Assembly: GCA_040219555.1 (NCBI GenBank)
Contig: JAVJSF010000009.1
Coordinates: 501,510 to 565,509, forward strand
Length of the DNA: 64,000 nucleotides
Direction of reading: 5' to 3'
Source: JAVJSF01 sp040219555
GTDB lineage: Bacteria; Actinomycetota; Thermoleophilia; Miltoncostaeales; Miltoncostaeaceae
Below the pieces are notes generated by a model. That model worked only from the letters and a program-made list of their open reading frames with translations, was not told the origin of the DNA and did not search any database. Shown in pieces: positions 61,512-64,000 of this stretch. The translations under genes and the position numbers were made by a program. Position 1 is the stretch's first letter; each line of letters starts with the position of its first letter.

Positions 61512-62041
61512 GTGCGGGGGAGGATAGCCGCCGCCCGTGACGCGGCGTTCGGCAGGTAGGAGCTCCACGACTCGGGGGTGCGCGGCGCCGCGACCGCCAC
61601 GAAGATGTGCGGCCCCGGGGCCGTGGGCGCGGTGCGCGGGCGCATGCCCACCTCCGCGGGCAGGCGGTCGCCCTTGCGCAGGTTGCACGGCGCGCAGGCG
61701 GTCACGACGTTGGTCCAGGACGAGTCGCCACCGCGCGAGCGTGGCACCACGTGGTCGACGGTCAGGTGGTGGGTGGCCCCGCAGTACTGGCACGAGAAGC
61801 CGTCGCGCGCGAAGACCGCCCGGCGCGATGTCCGCCGCGCCTCGTTGCGGGGGATGCGCACGTAGTAGACCAGCCGGATCACCAGAGGGTGCACGTGGGT
61901 GGCGGCCGCGGAGCGCAGGCGCTTGGCAGCGTGCTCCAGCACCTCGGCCTTCTTCTTCAGCACGAGGACGACGGCACGCTGAAGCGAGCACACGTTGATG
62001 GGCTCGTAGGTCGCATTCAGGACGAGAACCTGCTGCGCCAT
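61502..62041 (-). CDS. HNH endonuclease domain protein
   Basis: The 179-aa protein starts MAQQVLVLNATYEPINVCSL, typical of a common bacterial HNH family. It has the zinc pairs CQYCGAT and CAPCNLRKGD around the catalytic LTVDHVVPRSRGGDSSWTNV. Role is probably a DNA nicking or repair nuclease; unknown in detail. GAGG lies four bases before the ATG. Its TAG stop sits inside the tRNA-Arg gene, overlapping it by ten bases. Confidence 0.88.
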   Translation of the reverse strand: MAQQVLVLNATYEPINVCSLQRAVVLVLKKKAEVLEHAAKRLRSAAATHVHPLVIRLVYYVRIPRNEARRTSRRAVFARDGFSCQYCGATHHLTVDHVVPRSRGGDSSWTNVVTACAPCNLRKGDRLPAEVGMRPRTAPTAPGPHIFVAVAAPRTPESWSSYLPNAASRAAAILPRTPS

Positions 62042-62154
62042 GGATCCTCGCGCGTCGCGTGGCCATAGGACGTCCCCGCACGGACCCAGCGGCCCGCTGC
62101 GGAGCCCCGCGACAGTGTAGACGCTCACCTGCGCGAGCGGCCACCCCCCGCGCT

Positions 62155-62170
62155 GTCACCGCGATGTGAC
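62155..62170. promoter_or_regulatory. Inverted repeat GTCAC-N6-GTGAC
   Basis: A perfect 5-6-5 dyad lies between the divergent HNH and histidine kinase genes. The geometry resembles Crp/Fnr-type sites, though the half-sites are not the usual TGTGA order. It is otherwise unassigned; the remaining 240-base gap holds no gene I can support. Confidence 0.3.
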
Positions 62171-62281
62171 CCCCGTCGCCGTTCTGGTTCCGCGCCCGGC
62201 GGTTGGCGTCCGAGTGCCCGGGGTGGCAGGGTGGACGGGCCGGGGATCGTCCCCGGTCGCGCCCGCTGCCCGGGAGGGACG

Positions 62282-64000
62282 ATGGCCGACCACCCATCGG
62301 CTCTACGTTTCGACGCCGGCTCCCAGATCGAGCTGATCGAACGCGCTGCACTCCTCGGCAGCTGGTGGTTCGACAGCGTCTCGATGCGGATCACCTGGTC
62401 CGAACGGATGCTGCGGATGGCGGGGCACGTGCACGCTCCGGACCCCGAGGCCGTGTTCGCGATGTTCCCCGGCGAGGCCGGTCCGCGCATCGCCGCCGCG
62501 TTCGCGCGCGCCCGGGACGAGGGCCGGCCCTTCGACATGGAACTTCCGCTCGTCACCGCGGCCGGGGAGCGGCTGTGGGTGCGTGCCGTCGGCGAGGCGG
62601 TCCGCGACGCCGGCGGGCGCATCGCCGGTGTCCAGGGTGCGCTTCAGGACATCACGTCCACCCGCATCGCGCGGTCGGCGCCCGACGAGCGGGGAGGCCG
62701 GCGCCTGCGCGAGCTGGCGGATGCCATGCCGCTGCTGGTCTGGTCGGCGGGGCCGGACGGCCGGGTGGACCACGTCAACGGGCGCCTTGCGACGTACCTG
62801 GGCGCCGACGCCGTGGACGCGCTGCGGCGCTCGCGTGTCGACGCGATCCACCGCGATGACCGCCGCCCATTCATGGCGGCCTGGCGCCGGGCCCTGCGCG
62901 CCGGTGAACCCTTCTCGTGCGAGATCCGCCTCCGGCGCGCGTCCGACGGGATGCATCGCTGGCACCGCGCCGGCGCGGTGCCGGTGCGCGATCCCCGCGG
63001 GGGCGTCAGGACCTGGTTCGGGACCGGCGTCGACATCCATGACCTGCGGGTCTCCGAGGAGCATGCACGCACCCTCTCCGAGCGCCTCCGGGCCGCCCTG
63101 ACCTCGATCACCGACGCCCTGATGCTCATCGACTGCGAGTGGCGTTTCACCTACCTCAACCCGCAGGCCGAGCGCCTCGTGCGCCGCTCGGCGGGGGAAC
63201 TGCTTGGGCGCGTGATCTGGGACGAGTTCCCCGACGCGCTCGGCTCGTCGTTCGAGACCCACTACCGGGAGGCCGTCGAGACCGGCCGCAGCACCTCCTT
63301 CGAGGCCTACTACCCGCCGCCGCTCGACGCCTGGTTCTCGGTCTCCGCCTACCCCTCGGACGGCGGGCTGGCGGTCTACTTCCAAGACGTCACCGAGCAT
63401 CGCCGCGCCCGTGAGCGTCTGCGCCACGAGGAGGAGCGCTTCCGGGCGGTCGCGCTGTCGGTGACCGACGTGGTGTGGGACTGGGACCTCGCGCGCGACC
63501 GAGTGAGCTGGGGCGGCGGGCGGCTACTCTCCGTCCTGGGCCACCGCCCCGAGGATCTGCGCCGTTCGGGCGACTGGCTCGCGCTCGTCCATCCCGACGA
63601 CCGCCACCGGGTGGAGGCCGAGCTCGAGTCGGCCCTCGAGGGTCGCTACGACTGGGTCAGCACCTACCGCCTGCGGCGCGCCGACGAGCGCTACGCCACG
63701 GTGGAGGACCACGGGATCATCGTCGTGGGGCCGACGGGCGAGCCCGTGCGCGTCGTCGGGGGCATGAGCGACATCACCCGCCGGCTGGCCCTGGAGGAGC
63801 AACTGCGCCGCTCCCAGCGCCTGGAGGCGGTGGGCCATCTGGTGGGCGGGGTGGCCCACGACTTCAACAACCTGCTCACGGTGATCATGGGCAACACCGA
63901 GCTGCTGATCGAGGACATCGCCCGCGACGACCCGCGCCGCGAGCTGGCCGAGCTGACCCACATGGCCGCCTCGCGGGGGGCGGAGCTGACCCACCGACTG
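62282..64000 (+). CDS. Multi-PAS sensor histidine kinase (partial, runs off the end)
   Basis: The frame is open for 573 residues to the window edge. Four PAS-like modules occur: about 15-125 (ALLGSWWFDSVSMRITWS), 140-260 (PLLVWSAGPDGRVDHVNGR), 275-385 (DALMLIDCEWRFTYLN) and 395-505 (VTDVVWDWDLARDRVSWGG), each ending in a DIT/DVTE-type motif. The HisKA block follows: RLEAVGHLVGGVAHDFNNLL with the phosphorylation His526. This H-box is typical of PAS-rich, often hybrid, kinases. GGGAGGG precedes the ATG. No signal peptide is seen, so the sensor is probably cytoplasmic. The ATPase domain and any receiver lie beyond the window. Confidence 0.9.
   Translation, partial: MADHPSALRFDAGSQIELIERAALLGSWWFDSVSMRITWSERMLRMAGHVHAPDPEAVFAMFPGEAGPRIAAAFARARDEGRPFDMELPLVTAAGERLWVRAVGEAVRDAGGRIAGVQGALQDITSTRIARSAPDERGGRRLRELADAMPLLVWSAGPDGRVDHVNGRLATYLGADAVDALRRSRVDAIHRDDRRPFMAAWRRALRAGEPFSCEIRLRRASDGMHRWHRAGAVPVRDPRGGVRTWFGTGVDIHDLRVSEEHARTLSERLRAALTSITDALMLIDCEWRFTYLNPQAERLVRRSAGELLGRVIWDEFPDALGSSFETHYREAVETGRSTSFEAYYPPPLDAWFSVSAYPSDGGLAVYFQDVTEHRRARERLRHEEERFRAVALSVTDVVWDWDLARDRVSWGGGRLLSVLGHRPEDLRRSGDWLALVHPDDRHRVEAELESALEGRYDWVSTYRLRRADERYATVEDHGIIVVGPTGEPVRVVGGMSDITRRLALEEQLRRSQRLEAVGHLVGGVAHDFNNLLTVIMGNTELLIEDIARDDPRRELAELTHMAASRGAELTHRL

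Overview
This 64-kb window is chromosomal DNA of a very GC-rich bacterium. GTG starts are common, many genes overlap by 4 bp (ATGA/GTGA), and several genes have a TANNNT -10 box only 6-8 nt before the start codon, a pattern typical of leaderless actinobacterial transcripts. A SigB/SigF-type sigma factor with GAF-ANTAR proteins, DUF4333 and CGNR proteins, a B12-dependent ribonucleotide reductase next to nrdR and a complete nuoA-N operon also point to Actinomycetota. A deep lineage such as Thermoleophilia is my guess, not a demonstrated placement. No prophage, insertion sequence or CRISPR array is visible.

Layout. 1-4.9 kb: the end of an unknown gene, a malic enzyme, then a leftward group (glycosyltransferase, RmlC-like cupin, small membrane protein, ABC-2 permease, TPR protein). 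5.1-19.3 kb: fourteen uninterrupted complex I genes in canonical order, closed by a strong hairpin. 19.3-20.5 kb: a decayed stretch with direct repeats, a gutted DUF4143-type ATPase gene and a frameshifted membrane-protein gene. 20.5-24.4 kb: a leftward two-gene unit (metallophosphoesterase plus DUF4474-like protein) whose products share a C-terminal beta-rich domain, then two half-size TauE/SafE-type transporter genes. 24.4-28.3 kb: trehalose-phosphatase, L,D-transpeptidase, a thioredoxin-like protein, a small unknown gene and an APH-like kinase.

28.4-41 kb is rich in nitrogen assimilation: glutamine synthetase I, glutamine synthetase III, a divergent PucR regulator, and farther on a siroheme nitrite/sulfite reductase with a partner gene. 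Between these lie a secreted collagen-like protein, a zinc-ribbon protein and pabB-pabC for p-aminobenzoate. 41-44.7 kb is a regulatory island: a general-stress-type sigma factor preceded by a matching promoter and a tiny coupled ORF, then a small unknown protein and three GAF-ANTAR proteins.

44.7-51.6 kb holds two alpha/beta hydrolases (one without its nucleophile serine and divergent from a CGNR regulator), a duplicated-domain protein, a polyprenol-phosphate-mannose-synthase-like glycosyltransferase, an O-antigen-ligase/TPR membrane protein and signal peptidase I. 51.7-57.8 kb holds nrdR-nrdJ, a DUF4333 lipoprotein, tatC, tatA and a Fur-family regulator. 58-64 kb holds an SDR, an HDOD-LuxR fusion, a hydrolase-OsmC fusion, tRNA-Arg(CCT) overlapped by an HNH endonuclease gene, and a multi-PAS histidine kinase running off the end.

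The best candidates for undescribed biology are the metallophosphoesterase/DUF4474 pair with a shared C-terminal domain, the sigma/GAF-ANTAR island, and the serine-less hydrolase with its regulator. Identifications rest on reading motifs by eye; no database search was run.
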